A stretch of 23,675 nucleotides of DNA from Pseudomonadota bacterium (GTDB lineage Bacteria > Desulfobacterota > Syntrophobacteria > Syntrophobacterales > Syntrophobacteraceae), in assembly GCA_023416335.1 (NCBI GenBank), contig JAEZHY010000274.1, positions 1 to 23,675 on the forward strand, given 5' to 3'. The position numbers were made by a program, and so were the translations under genes. Under the pieces are notes generated by a model. That model saw only the letters and a program-made list of their open reading frames with translations. It had not been told where the DNA came from and ran no database searches. Positions within the stretch are counted from its first letter, which is position 1; each line of letters begins with the position of its first letter. Below, in pieces: positions 15,227 to 23,376 of this stretch.

Positions 15227-16300
15227 TTATTCCATCAGCAGGTTTCTCATTTCCGACCACTTTGAAAGAAGGCCTTCCTTGTGGTCCGATTGTGCGCTTA
15301 CGGCCGATACGGCATAGAAGTAGGTTGCGTTCTTCTTGGCCCCCTTGTCCATAAAAGGCGGATGCTGGATCGGGCTGGCCGTCAGGCGAATGATCTCTTT
15401 ACCCTCACGGCGATAGACGTGGTAGCCGGCATTGTTCCCTTCGCTTTCCGTCCAGCGTATCTCAAGCGCTCCTTTGGCCGGCACTATCCAGACATTGCCC
15501 GGAGGAGGCGGGGTGACGGATTCCGGCGCCTTGGCCAGGACTACCGCCGACGGCTCGCCCAGAACGGGTGTGTTTTCGATGATGGATACCGGGACGATCC
15601 TGTAGCTGTAGTTCTGCTGCGAGGCGACTCCCTGGTCCAGGAAGGAATTGCCTTTAACCGAATTTGGAGAGGCTTTCTCCCATCCCTTGTTCTGGGTGAG
15701 GCGTTCGACCCGGAAGGCGATATCGCCCTGGAGATTATTCCCTTCCAGGTCTTTGGTTCCCGGCTTCCAGTTCAGAAGAATTCCCTGGGTCTGAGTAGCT
15801 GCAGCCACGTTGACGGGCGCCGCGGGCCCGGGAAACATACTGGCAATGACGGGGTTGGAACTCGAAACGGCATTTCCCCTGTTGTCCTGGAGTACTACCT
15901 GGTAACGATAGGCCCTGTGGAAAGCTACATTCGGATCGGTCCACCGGAGCCTCTGGTCCGGCGAGACCATTGCCGCCGCGGATGACGGATCCAGCACCTG
16001 AATTTCCTGCTGGGCCGTTCCGGGGCATTCCGCGCAACTGCGGTTTTCCCACTTCAACTCGGCCCTCATGACCGAATAGTGCATATCGTGCCCGGGAGTT
16101 TTTGCCGGGAGCGACCATGACAGCTCGACAGCGTGGGGCATCACCTGTGCCTGGAGGTCCTTTACCTGAGGGGCCGCTTCTTCGCCCGAGGGCTTAGGAA
16201 ACATCTTCCTGCCGCACCCGGCGCTGATCACAGTAAGAGCACAAATGAGCAGTATTCCCACAAGGTCTCTATGCCGGACCGATATTTTCTTTGTATGCAT
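15227..16300 (-). CDS. Putative lipoprotein with fibronectin type III-like repeats
   Basis: This 357-residue protein has a lipoprotein signal. It has a basic N-terminus (HTKKISVRHR), a hydrophobic stretch (13-27) and a lipobox ending ISAGC with the lipidated C29. The mature part looks like two or three fibronectin type III-like modules, at about 43-160, 165-258 and 270-355. They carry recurring patterns such as AVELSWSLP, GILLNWKPG and ALEIRWTES, and Y-x-Y endings (YRYQVV, YSYRIV, YFYAVS). I do not know a function. The position between argH and lysA recurs, as I recall, in Desulfobacterota. It begins 5 bases after argH with a weak ribosome site, so coupling is likely. Location (outer or inner membrane) is not decided by the sequence. 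Confidence 0.8.
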   Translation of the reverse strand: MHTKKISVRHRDLVGILLICALTVISAGCGRKMFPKPSGEEAAPQVKDLQAQVMPHAVELSWSLPAKTPGHDMHYSVMRAELKWENRSCAECPGTAQQEIQVLDPSSAAAMVSPDQRLRWTDPNVAFHRAYRYQVVLQDNRGNAVSSSNPVIASMFPGPAAPVNVAAATQTQGILLNWKPGTKDLEGNNLQGDIAFRVERLTQNKGWEKASPNSVKGNSFLDQGVASQQNYSYRIVPVSIIENTPVLGEPSAVVLAKAPESVTPPPPGNVWIVPAKGALEIRWTESEGNNAGYHVYRREGKEIIRLTASPIQHPPFMDKGAKKNATYFYAVSAVSAQSDHKEGLLSKWSEMRNLLME

Positions 16301-16305
16301 AGGCT

Positions 16306-17724
16306 CTATTTTTCCGATTTCGGGTTAATGCTGGAATCCGATTCAGAAGTCTTAAGATCGCTCCGGGCCCGGTCGATTGCTTCTGTGACACGGGATGTGG
16401 CAGTCCCCCCGAGGGAAGTCCTCTGATCGATAACGCTCAATACCTCGAGATATGGATAGACGTCCTCGTCGAACGCCTTGTGGAAAGTCTTGAATTCGTC
16501 GAGCGTGCATTCGTTCAGCTCTTTTCCGTTCTGAATGCAGCTCTGAACAATCTGGCCCACAATATGATGCGCTTTGCGGAAAGGGACTCCCTTCCTTACC
16601 AGATAGTCCGCAATGTCGGTGGCAAGGGTAAAGCCCTGTCCGGCCATTTGGGCCATTCTGTCCCGGTTGACGGTTATTTCGGGAAGAAGCTTGGAAAGAA
16701 GCCGCAGGGTGCTCAGGACCGTATCCACCGTATCGAATACGCGTTCCTTGTCTTCCTGCAGGTCTCGGTTATAGGCAAGAGGCAATCCCTTGGTCAGGGT
16801 GAGCAGAGCCATCAGGTTGCCGTAGACGCGTCCGGTTTTTCCCCGCATCAGTTCGGGAACATCCGGATTTTTCTTCTGGGGCATGATGCTCGACCCGGTG
16901 CAGAAGGCATCGCTTATGTCTATAAATGCGAATTCCTGGCTGGACCAGAGGATGAGTTCCTCGGCCATGCGGCTCACGTGCATCGTCAGGATGGAAGAGG
17001 CCGCACAGAATTCGATCATATAATCCCGGTCGCTGACCGCATCGATACTGTTTGCAATCACTTTGGGGAATTTCAGATATCGGGCGGTCCACGCCATATC
17101 GGTCGGAAAAGTCGTCCCGGCCAGAGCGGCGCTCCCGAGCGGCATTACGTTCGTCCGGACCAGGCAGTCTTTGAATCTGCCGCTGTCCCGGGAAAACATC
17201 TCATAATAAGCCATGAGATGGTGGGAAAACAGCACCGGCTGAGCGTGCTGCAGGTGCGTAAAACCCGGCATGACGACGCCCAGGTTCTGTTCCGCCAACG
17301 AGACCAGTGTGCTTTCGAGTTCGTGCAGCAGGCCAATGGCCTGGGCGAGCACGTCCCGCATATACATACGCATATCGACGGCAACCTGGTCGTTACGGCT
17401 TCTGGCCGTGTGGAGCTTTCCTCCCGTCTCGCCGATGCGGGCGGTCAGTTCTTTTTCGATCGCCATGTGGATGTCCTCGTTGGACGGATCCAGAGCGATC
17501 TGACCGTGTTCCATGTCGCGGAGGATCTCCCCGAGGGCCTGGACTATCTGCGATGCTTCTTCGTGAGAAATGATGCCGCATTCGGCGAGCATGCGACAGT
17601 GCGCTATGCTCCCCTCGATATCGTAGCGGTACAGCCGGCTGTCGTAATGGATCGAGGCGGTATAGTCCTCCACAAGTTTGTTCGTAGGCTGGTCAAACCG
17701 GCCCTGCCAAAGCTTTTCGGCCAT
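16306..17724 (-). CDS. argH: Argininosuccinate lyase
   Basis: ArgH splits argininosuccinate into arginine and fumarate, the last step of arginine synthesis. The 472-residue fumarase/aspartase-superfamily protein begins KLWQGRF and has the conserved TARSRNDQVA (107-116). It also has THLQHAQP (156-163, with a catalytic His) and the superfamily signature GSSIMPQKKNP (277-287) with the active-site serine loop. All expected blocks are present at normal length. A GAGGAG site lies 9 bases before ATG 17724, and the start is 13 bases after argG. It is the last arginine gene of the array. Confidence 0.97.
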   Translation of the reverse strand: MAEKLWQGRFDQPTNKLVEDYTASIHYDSRLYRYDIEGSIAHCRMLAECGIISHEEASQIVQALGEILRDMEHGQIALDPSNEDIHMAIEKELTARIGETGGKLHTARSRNDQVAVDMRMYMRDVLAQAIGLLHELESTLVSLAEQNLGVVMPGFTHLQHAQPVLFSHHLMAYYEMFSRDSGRFKDCLVRTNVMPLGSAALAGTTFPTDMAWTARYLKFPKVIANSIDAVSDRDYMIEFCAASSILTMHVSRMAEELILWSSQEFAFIDISDAFCTGSSIMPQKKNPDVPELMRGKTGRVYGNLMALLTLTKGLPLAYNRDLQEDKERVFDTVDTVLSTLRLLSKLLPEITVNRDRMAQMAGQGFTLATDIADYLVRKGVPFRKAHHIVGQIVQSCIQNGKELNECTLDEFKTFHKAFDEDVYPYLEVLSVIDQRTSLGGTATSRVTEAIDRARSDLKTSESDSSINPKSEK

Positions 17725-17737
17725 GCGGTGAGACTCC

Positions 17738-18961
17738 TCAATTCGACTTTGCGGGCTGCGCGAGGCTTTGCTTTACAAGCGTTTGTATCCGAAGACGAAG
17801 CCCGAGCAGCCGGATGAAGCCGGTCGCTTCGTCCTGCCTGTAAACGTCGTCTTCTTCGAAAGTGGCAAAATTCGGCTGGTAGAGAGACCTGTCCGATTTG
17901 CGTCCGATTACCTGGCAGTTGCCCTTGTAGAGCTTAAGGCGCGCCGTGCCCCAGACGTTTTCCTGTGCAAGATCCATGACGTTTTGCAGGAACTTCATCT
18001 CGGGCGAATACCAGAAGCCATTATAAACCATGCGCGAATATTCGGGTACCAGGCCGTCCCGCAGATGCATGACTTCCCGATCCATCGTTACCGACTCGAC
18101 TGCCTTATGGGCGATCCTCATAATCGTTCCGCCCGGTGTTTCATAGACTCCGCGCGATTTCATGCCGACGAACCGGTTCTCCACGAGATCTACGCGGCCG
18201 ACGCCGTGCCTGCCGCCAATCTTGTTCAGGTGCTTCAAGAGCTGGGCGGGGCTCATGCGTTCGCCGTCCACCGCAACAGGGTTGCCTCTTTCGTAATCGA
18301 TCTCGATGATCTCCGGCTTATCCGGTGCATCCTCGGGGCTAACCGTCAGCAGGAACATCGAGGGATCCGGCTCCAGCCAGGGGTCTTCGAGAATGCCGCC
18401 CTCGTAGCTGATATGGAGCATGTTGCGGTCGCTGCTGTAGGGTTTTTCCTTCGTAACCGGAACGGGGATTCCGTGCTTATTGGCAAATGCTATCAGGGCA
18501 GTCCGGGACTTCATGTCCCACTCGCGCCAGGGCGCGATGACCTTGATGTCGGGCTTGAGCGCCATGTATGCAAGTTCAAAGCGGACCTGGTCGTTTCCTT
18601 TTCCCGTTGCTCCGTGGCTTACCGCATCCGCGCCTTCTTCTTCAGCGATCTTGATCTGCTGCTTGGCGATCAGGGGACGCGCAATGGATGTTCCCAGCAG
18701 GTACTGGCCTTCGTAAAGGGCATTTGCGCGAAAAGCGGGAAAAACGAAATCGCTTGCGAATTCCTCCCTCAGATCCTCGATTCGCGCTTTGACGGCGCCG
18801 GTTGCGATCGCTTTCTTTTCAATGCCGTCCAGTTCCTCGTCCTGGCCAAGATCGGCGGAGAAAGCAACCACCTCGCATTTATAGGTTTCGATAAGCCATT
18901 TCAGGATGATGGATGTATCGAGTCCGCCGGAATAAGCCAATACAACTTTCTTGATACTCAT
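17738..18961 (-). CDS. argG: Argininosuccinate synthase
   Basis: ArgG joins citrulline and aspartate with ATP to give argininosuccinate. The 407-residue protein begins [20 protein letters not shown] with the pyrophosphate-binding SGGLDTS loop (11-17). It continues with the [15 protein letters not shown] block and [17 protein letters not shown]. The start at ATG 18961 is set by GGAG at 18968-18971, 6 bases upstream, and by the family N-terminus. An open frame extends 41 residues further but does not look like ArgG. A 155-base spacer separates it from argF, so it may have its own weak control. Confidence 0.97.
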   Translation of the reverse strand: MSIKKVVLAYSGGLDTSIILKWLIETYKCEVVAFSADLGQDEELDGIEKKAIATGAVKARIEDLREEFASDFVFPAFRANALYEGQYLLGTSIARPLIAKQQIKIAEEEGADAVSHGATGKGNDQVRFELAYMALKPDIKVIAPWREWDMKSRTALIAFANKHGIPVPVTKEKPYSSDRNMLHISYEGGILEDPWLEPDPSMFLLTVSPEDAPDKPEIIEIDYERGNPVAVDGERMSPAQLLKHLNKIGGRHGVGRVDLVENRFVGMKSRGVYETPGGTIMRIAHKAVESVTMDREVMHLRDGLVPEYSRMVYNGFWYSPEMKFLQNVMDLAQENVWGTARLKLYKGNCQVIGRKSDRSLYQPNFATFEEDDVYRQDEATGFIRLLGLRLRIQTLVKQSLAQPAKSN

Positions 18962-19116
18962 TATAGACTCCATTTCGTTGGATATGCGCTGAAAGGGGCA
19001 GCGGGTTTCGGTTTGTATCTTTTTGCGGAGATAAAGTTCAATACCGATGACAAAAATATTCTCCGCCCGGGCGCCGCCGGGCAACCGGAGTCTTGTCCCC
19101 GCCCTTTTATTGAAAA
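18962..19116 (-). promoter_or_regulatory. argF-argG spacer with GC-rich hairpin
   Basis: The 155-base gap breaks an otherwise tight array. On the minus strand GCCCGG and CCGGGC (19065-19070 and 19077-19082) form a GC-rich stem with a 6-base loop. About 9 bases later comes ATATTTTTG, a loose terminator-like arrangement. Downstream TTGAAC (about 19037-19042) has no good -10 at the right distance. It may reduce read-through from argBDF into argGH; evidence is modest. Confidence 0.3.
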
Positions 19117-20040
19117 CTACAGAGTCTTACTCCCGATCAGCCAGTCGAGCAAGGCCATTTGCAGATGCAGCCGGTTTTCTGCCTGGTCGAACACCACCGA
19201 CTGGGGTCCTTCCAGGACTTCTTCTGATATTTCCTCACCGCGATGCGCAGGCAGGCAGTGGAGCACAATCGCACTGGAGGGTGCGCAGGAGAGGAGTTCC
19301 GAATTGATCTGGAAATCCCGGAACGCGTTCTTCCGTTCCTCGGCTTCCACTTCCTGACCCATGCTTGCCCAGACGTCCGTATAAAGCACGTCGGCATTCG
19401 AGACGGCTTTCCCGGGATTGGACGTCAGGTTTATTTGCCCCTTGTTCTGAGCCCGAGCCCAATCGACTACGGTTTTGTCGGGTTCGTATCCCTGCGGGCA
19501 GGCAAGGTTCAGCGTAAAGCCAAGGATCGCGGCGGCATAAATCCAGGAGTTTGCAACGTTGTTGCCGTCTCCGACCCAGGTAACCGTGAGGTTGTCCAGC
19601 GAGCCGCGTTTTTCCTGGATCGTGAGAAGGTCGGCCAGGACCTGAACCGGATGGGACATGTCGGTCAGCGCGTTGACGATTGGAATCGAGGCGTACTTCG
19701 AAAGTTCCTCCACGTCGCTATGCGCAAATGTCCTGATCACAATGGCATCGATATAGCGTTCCAGGACGCGGGCCATGTCCATGAGCGGTTCATGCCGCGA
19801 AATCTGGCTGTCCTGGGCGGTGATGAACATGGACTGGCCGCCCAGACGATAAACGGCGGCTTCGAAAGAGACGCGCGTCCGGGTGGAGGGCTTGAGGAAC
19901 ACAAGCCCCACTATCTTGCCGGTGAGGGTCTGCTTGAGCCTCCCTTCGGCAAGCTCGCGCTTCATTTCCCCCGCTTTTGAAATCATGCTTTGGATTTCCC
20001 CTGCAGAGAGATCCCGAATTGAGAGCAGGTCGCGTTTCAT
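19117..20040 (-). CDS. argF: Ornithine carbamoyltransferase
   Basis: ArgF makes citrulline from ornithine and carbamoyl phosphate; the reaction is reversible. The 307-residue protein has the carbamoyl-phosphate motif STRTR (52-56), HPVQVLAD (130-137), [12 protein letters not shown], the ornithine-binding DVWASMGQE (222-230) with SMG 226-228, and [10 protein letters not shown] (261-270). These identify an ornithine-specific enzyme, not aspartate or putrescine carbamoyltransferase. The ATG overlaps the argD stop as ATGA. The operon position indicates the biosynthetic isozyme. It is also the only enzyme in the window that could feed carbamoyl phosphate from citrulline to the carbamate kinase at 5.0 kb. 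Confidence 0.97.
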   Translation of the reverse strand: MKRDLLSIRDLSAGEIQSMISKAGEMKRELAEGRLKQTLTGKIVGLVFLKPSTRTRVSFEAAVYRLGGQSMFITAQDSQISRHEPLMDMARVLERYIDAIVIRTFAHSDVEELSKYASIPIVNALTDMSHPVQVLADLLTIQEKRGSLDNLTVTWVGDGNNVANSWIYAAAILGFTLNLACPQGYEPDKTVVDWARAQNKGQINLTSNPGKAVSNADVLYTDVWASMGQEVEAEERKNAFRDFQINSELLSCAPSSAIVLHCLPAHRGEEISEEVLEGPQSVVFDQAENRLHLQMALLDWLIGSKTL

Positions 20041-21239
20041 AGAGTTTCCTCTTTAAAGATACCGTCAAGGATTCCGATCATCTTGTCCACTTCGGATCGA
20101 CCGGCGATAAGAGGCGGAACAAACCGCAGAACGGTATCGTGCGTACAGTTTATGACTGCACCGCGGTCGAGGCACTTCTGAACGAATTTCGCGCCGGGAA
20201 CATTGAGTTCCAGGCCGATCATGAGACCTCGTCCGCGAACTTTTTCAATGAAGGAGTAACGTTGCTTGAGTTCCTCCAGACAATTCATGAAATAGGCGCC
20301 GGTCTCCCGCACGTTGCGGAGAAAATCCGGATCCGAAATAATCCTGAGCGCTGCAAGCGCCACCGAAGTAACGAGCGGTCCTCCGCCGAATGTCGTGGCA
20401 TGAGTTCCGGGAGTGAATGCCTCCGCGACTTCATCTGCGGCAAGCATTGCCCCGATGGGCAGCCCGTTTGCCAGCGCCTTGGCAAGCGTCATGATGTCCG
20501 GGGTAACATCTTCCTGTTCGTGGGCAAACAGGGTACCCGTCCTCCCCAGTCCCGACTGAACTTCGTCGAAAATGAGAAGAAGATTGTTTTCCCTGCAAAG
20601 CGCTTTCAATTCCTTGAAGTATCCCGGAGCAGGGAAATTCAGCCCGCCTTCGCCCTGGACCGGTTCGACCATCACCGCGCAGGTCTTGTCATTGATGGCG
20701 GCTTTTACGGCCGGAATGGAATTGAATTCGACATAGGAAAATCCATCCACCAGGGGCTCAAAACCCTTCTGCACCTTGGTCTGCCCCGTGGCCGAAAGCG
20801 TAGCCATCGTGCGGCCGTGGAAGGACTCCTTCATCGTCAGAATCTGATATCTGCCCGGACCGAAGCGGTCCCAGCTATACTTGCGGGCAAGCTTTATGGC
20901 GGCCTCGTTGGCTTCGGCCCCGCTGTTGCAAAAGAATACCTTATCTGCAAAACAGAGGCGTGTCAATTCCGCGGCCAGTTCCACCTGCGGGTATGTATAG
21001 AAAAGGTTCGAAACGTGGATCAGTTTCGATGCATTTTCATTAATGACCCGGGTCAGTTCCGGGTGGCAGTGGCCGAGGCTGCAAACTGCGATGCCGGCCA
21101 GAAAGTCCAGGTATTCCTTGCCCGTATCATCCCATAGTCTGCACCCTTCACCCTTGACGAAGGCCACCGGAAATCTGGCGTAGGTGCTGAAAATGTGGTC
21201 GCGGCAGTCTTGCTTTACGTCTTGGATTTGGTTTTTCAT
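20037..21239 (-). CDS. argD: Acetylornithine aminotransferase
   Basis: ArgD transaminates N-acetylglutamate semialdehyde to N-acetylornithine with glutamate and PLP. The 400-residue class III aminotransferase has [15 protein letters not shown] (46-60), the [15 protein letters not shown] segment (105-119), [16 protein letters not shown] (138-153), the [11 protein letters not shown] loop (225-235) and the PLP lysine K254 in [10 protein letters not shown]. The ATG overlaps the argB stop by 4 bases and the argF start overlaps its own stop. The three genes should therefore be translationally coupled. Succinyl-DAP transamination, a side activity of some ArgD enzymes, is not needed here because dapL is present. 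Confidence 0.95.
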   Translation of the reverse strand: MKNQIQDVKQDCRDHIFSTYARFPVAFVKGEGCRLWDDTGKEYLDFLAGIAVCSLGHCHPELTRVINENASKLIHVSNLFYTYPQVELAAELTRLCFADKVFFCNSGAEANEAAIKLARKYSWDRFGPGRYQILTMKESFHGRTMATLSATGQTKVQKGFEPLVDGFSYVEFNSIPAVKAAINDKTCAVMVEPVQGEGGLNFPAPGYFKELKALCRENNLLLIFDEVQSGLGRTGTLFAHEQEDVTPDIMTLAKALANGLPIGAMLAADEVAEAFTPGTHATTFGGGPLVTSVALAALRIISDPDFLRNVRETGAYFMNCLEELKQRYSFIEKVRGRGLMIGLELNVPGAKFVQKCLDRGAVINCTHDTVLRFVPPLIAGRSEVDKMIGILDGIFKEETL

Positions 21240-22126
21240 TTTTCCAGTTCCCGGCTCCTCAGGATTTCAGTCCCAATTCCCGCATCGGTGAACATCTCCA
21301 GCAAAATCGCGTGCTGGAGGCGGCCGTCAACGATATGAACCTTACCCGCGCCCGCCTGGAGGGCGTCGATCGCGCACTGTATCTTCGGGATCATTCCTCC
21401 GCGGAGTGTCTGATTCTGCATGGCTTCCTCGGCTTCCGAAACGGTCATGCTCGATATGAGTTCGCCCTGCTTGTCGAGCACTCCCGGCACGTCGGTCATG
21501 AGGAGGAGTTTGTCGGCCCCAAGAGCGCCGGCCAGGGCGCCTGCGACGAGGTCCGCGTTTATATTGTATGTTTCTCCGCCCCGGCCTACGCCTACGGGAG
21601 CAATTACCGGTATGATGTCGCTTTTCACGAGCGTTTCGAGAATATCGAGGTTGATTTTGTCCACCTCGCCCACGAGGCCGATGTCGATAATCTCGGGCGG
21701 GCGGTCCTCGCCCATGTCTCGGGTTATCTTGAGTTTACGTGCCTCGATGAGTTGGCCGTCCTTGCCGCTGATGCCGATCGCGCGGCCGCCCTGGCGGTTG
21801 ATCAGGGAAACGATCTCTTTATTTACTTTCCCGGCCAGGACCATTTCAACTATGTCCATGGTATCGGCGTCGGTTATCCGCATCCCTTCGCAGAAATCGG
21901 ATTTCTTGCCGATGCGCCGCAGCATCTCTCCAATCTGCGGACCACCCCCGTGAACAACTACGGGATTTACCCCGATGTATTTCATCAATACGACGTCTTT
22001 GGCGAAGCTCTCCTTGAGGTCTTCGGCCACCATGGCATGGCCGCCGTATTTTATGACGATGGTTTTCTGATAGAAGCGGCGAATATAGGGGAGCGCCTCG
22101 ACCAGGATATTTGCTTTTTCGCTCAT
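21236..22126 (-). CDS. argB: Acetylglutamate kinase
   Basis: ArgB phosphorylates N-acetylglutamate, the second step of arginine synthesis. The 296-residue amino-acid-kinase protein has KYGGHAM (26-32) and HGGGPQIG (59-66). It is longer than the arginine-insensitive E. coli enzyme (258). It carries the N-terminal helix [12 protein letters not shown] (7-18), which in arginine-sensitive enzymes links dimers into a hexamer. Feedback inhibition by arginine is therefore likely (family knowledge plus inference). It is the first gene of the long minus-strand array. The ribosome site (GCGGGG) is weak. The promoter and hairpin just upstream suggest transcriptional control. argC and argJ are not in the window. 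Confidence 0.96.
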   Translation of the reverse strand: MSEKANILVEALPYIRRFYQKTIVIKYGGHAMVAEDLKESFAKDVVLMKYIGVNPVVVHGGGPQIGEMLRRIGKKSDFCEGMRITDADTMDIVEMVLAGKVNKEIVSLINRQGGRAIGISGKDGQLIEARKLKITRDMGEDRPPEIIDIGLVGEVDKINLDILETLVKSDIIPVIAPVGVGRGGETYNINADLVAGALAGALGADKLLLMTDVPGVLDKQGELISSMTVSEAEEAMQNQTLRGGMIPKIQCAIDALQAGAGKVHIVDGRLQHAILLEMFTDAGIGTEILRSRELEK

Positions 22127-22141
22127 GGCATACCCCGCTCA

Positions 22142-22184
22142 TAGAAATAAAAATCCTCCCTTTCCGTCTATACGGGAGGATTTT
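22142..22184 (-). terminator. Intrinsic terminator/attenuator-like hairpin in the argB leader
   Basis: AAAATCCTCCC (22150-22160 in plus reading) and GGGAGGATTTT (22174-22184) form a perfect 11-bp stem with a 13-base loop. On the minus strand the stem runs into TTTTTATTTC, a good U-tract. It ends only about 16 bases before the argB ATG and lies downstream of the predicted promoter at 22212-22240. It therefore looks like an attenuator in the arg leader rather than the end of the distant DUF2267 transcript. A shorter alternative pairing (CCG with CGG inside the loop) is possible. Confidence 0.7.
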
Positions 22185-22211
22185 GGGACAGAATAGAACC
22201 TTTTAGCCCCG

Positions 22212-22240
22212 AATGTAAAGGATTGCAGGGACGGTTTCAA
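22212..22240 (-). promoter_or_regulatory. Sigma70-like promoter of the arg array
   Basis: On the minus strand TTGAAA (22235-22240) is separated by 17 bases from TACATT (22212-22217). That gives 5 of 6 and 4 of 6 consensus matches, and a start near 22205 with a leader of about 79 bases. TTTGAA is repeated 13 bases apart (22236-22241 and 22249-22254) over and above the -35. This AT-rich segment faintly resembles an ARG box (TGAAT near its start) but does not match well enough to name ArgR. Confidence 0.5.
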
Positions 22241-22491
22241 ATAAAATATTCAAAAGCTAAGTGAAAATAAACACTTCGAGAAAAATAAGGGCGGGCGGCA
22301 GTCACCTTTGTCGAAATGTGCCGGATGGCTTTGAAGGATCGGAAAATAAACGTCCTGCTTGCCGGCTGAAGTTTTTTTTGTGGCCGGGCAGCTTGTGATT
22401 TGAAGTGAGAACAGCTCTGAGCGCGGGCCTGCGCGCTAAGTACAAGCTCGAAAAAAAATCGGTGCAGACCCGGGAAATTGTGCATTATTTC

Positions 22492-22520
22492 TTGACAGAG
22501 GGTCTATGTTGTACTAATTG
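22492..22520 (+). promoter_or_regulatory. Possible plus-strand promoter (perfect -35, poor -10)
   Basis: TTGACA at 22492-22497 is a perfect -35. The -10 is unclear: ACTAAT has 15-base spacing and TAATTG has 17. A transcript from it would run through the G-rich dyad and antisense to the DUF2267 gene. Weak evidence. Confidence 0.25.
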
Positions 22521-22552
22521 TCTCAATCGTTCGTTTACCTCCTAAGTGTTAC

Positions 22553-22584
22553 CCTCCCCTGGGGTTGGGGGGCTCCAGGGGGGG
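22553..22584. repeat. G-rich inverted repeat downstream of the DUF2267 gene
   Basis: CCCCTGG (22556-22562) pairs with CCAGGGG (22575-22581), extended outward by a G-U and two G-C pairs. The loop and right arm carry runs of 4, 6 and 7 G on the plus strand, enough for a G-quadruplex. On the minus strand it lies about 135 bases past the DUF2267 stop and lacks a U-tract, so it is not a standard intrinsic terminator. Confidence 0.5.
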
Positions 22585-22717
22585 ATACACCATCATCCCT
22601 TACGCTAGCACTATTTTTCCCTTTTTGCCAGCCTGAATTTTCTTCTCGTGGAATATCGACTCCATACGAATGGAGCGCGATTGGGAAAGCCGTTCGGCAT
22701 GCAACCGCGCCCCGATT

Positions 22718-23161
22718 TCAATGGACCGTTGTTTCGGGCCACATCTCCTGAATATCCGCCGGCAGGGAGTGCTTCACATCCTCCATTTCTCCCTCGGATA
22801 TATTGCTGGAAAGCAGATTTACCACCACCTTCAAGGCTTCCTCGGGATCGACGTCCAATTGAGCCCTGTCGTATCCCAGGGCGATCAGGGCGAGGAATTC
22901 CTCTTTGGTTCTGAGTCTGAGCGGAGTATTGGAGGGATTCCAGCCTTCATAGTACATGCCTCTCAGGAGCATCGGCAATTGTGAGCCGAGGTGGGCGGCT
23001 TCATCGACCGTAAGCCTGTCCCTCAATGCATGGAGTACGGATCGGAGGACCATGTATGCCTTGTGCCTGTCCTGCCAACCTTCCTCGTCCATGATCTTCT
23101 TGAGCCAGATATTGCTCTTTTGCACGGTAGTATCGAAACTCCCCAGTCCCGTCATGGCCAT
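22718..23161 (-). CDS. DUF2267 domain protein
   Basis: The 147-residue soluble protein has the DUF2267 pattern. The N-terminal part is helical (FDTTVQKSNIWLKKIMDEEG). DRHKAYMVLRSVLHALRDRL is the conserved middle, DEAAHLGSQLPMLLRGMYYEGW follows, and the C-terminus is helical. The biochemical function of DUF2267 is unknown; members are often found near stress or metal genes in soil bacteria. There is no signal peptide or membrane segment. The start at ATG 23161 has an excellent AGGAGG site (23169-23174, 7-base spacing); a second ATG two codons on is less well placed. It appears monocistronic, with its own promoter candidate and about 590 bases of non-coding DNA downstream. Confidence 0.85.
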   Translation of the reverse strand: MAMTGLGSFDTTVQKSNIWLKKIMDEEGWQDRHKAYMVLRSVLHALRDRLTVDEAAHLGSQLPMLLRGMYYEGWNPSNTPLRLRTKEEFLALIALGYDRAQLDVDPEEALKVVVNLLSSNISEGEMEDVKHSLPADIQEMWPETTVH

Positions 23162-23294
23162 GTCTTTTCCTCCTTTCTTCTCACTCCTGGTTTTGTTAAT
23201 CTATTCGATATGTTAATCACTTCCGTGCCCAGAGGCAGTCGCATGACGGGAGGTCGCCCGATCTCTCCGGCTCCCTTCATACAATCGTTGATTT

Positions 23295-23325
23295 ATTATA
23301 CGTTTGGGGGTAGGGGGGATGTGAA
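23295..23325 (-). promoter_or_regulatory. Candidate promoter of the DUF2267 gene
   Basis: On the minus strand TTCACA (23320-23325) and a perfect TATAAT (23295-23300) are separated by 19 bases. The spacer is mostly C (CCCCCCTACCCCC). The long spacer is unusual for sigma70 and recalls MerR-type promoters, but I see no dyad in the spacer. The leader would be about 125 bases. Confidence 0.4.
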
Positions 23326-23376
23326 TAACCGTAAATCGTATTCATACCGGACGACTCGAAATCGAAAGGAAAGAGT

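Larger units (their letters stand above)
22127..22717. other. 591-base non-coding stretch upstream of argB
   Basis: I see no convincing gene here. The open frames present are short, rich in Arg/Ser/Phe or in low-complexity Gly/Pro, and lack good ribosome sites. The stretch holds the argB leader hairpin and promoter, and a perfect 6-bp dyad AGCGCG/CGCGCT (22420-22425 and 22432-22437). It also has a T8 run on the plus strand (22372-22379) and an A8 run (22451-22458), which is T8 on the minus strand after a weak 3-4-bp stem. Further features are an isolated TTGACA (plus, 22492-22497) and a G-rich dyad at 22553-22584. A small RNA is possible but not demonstrable by eye. Confidence 0.6.

Noticed and set aside
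16480..17817. 445-codon plus-strand frame opposite argH
   Set aside because: Shadow of argH in a GC-rich genome; no domain-like pattern and no ribosome site.
17768..19357. 529-codon open frame on the plus strand opposite argG and argF
   Set aside because: It is antisense to two firmly identified enzymes and resembles no known protein. It is rich in His, Arg and Cys, as expected from reading the complement of coding sequence.
22236..22258. ArgR operator (ARG box) at the arg promoter
   Set aside because: Only TGAAT plus AT-rich sequence is present; the second half (ATTCA) is missing, so it is not distinguishable from chance AT-rich DNA.
22237..22485. 82-codon minus-strand frame upstream of argB
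   Set aside because: Phe/Arg/Ser-rich, low-complexity look, no ribosome site, and it runs across the putative arg promoter region.
22518..22751. 77-codon plus-strand frame after the TTGACA hexamer
   Set aside because: Begins within 2-3 bases of the possible -10, lacks a ribosome site, and its middle is translated from a G-tract.
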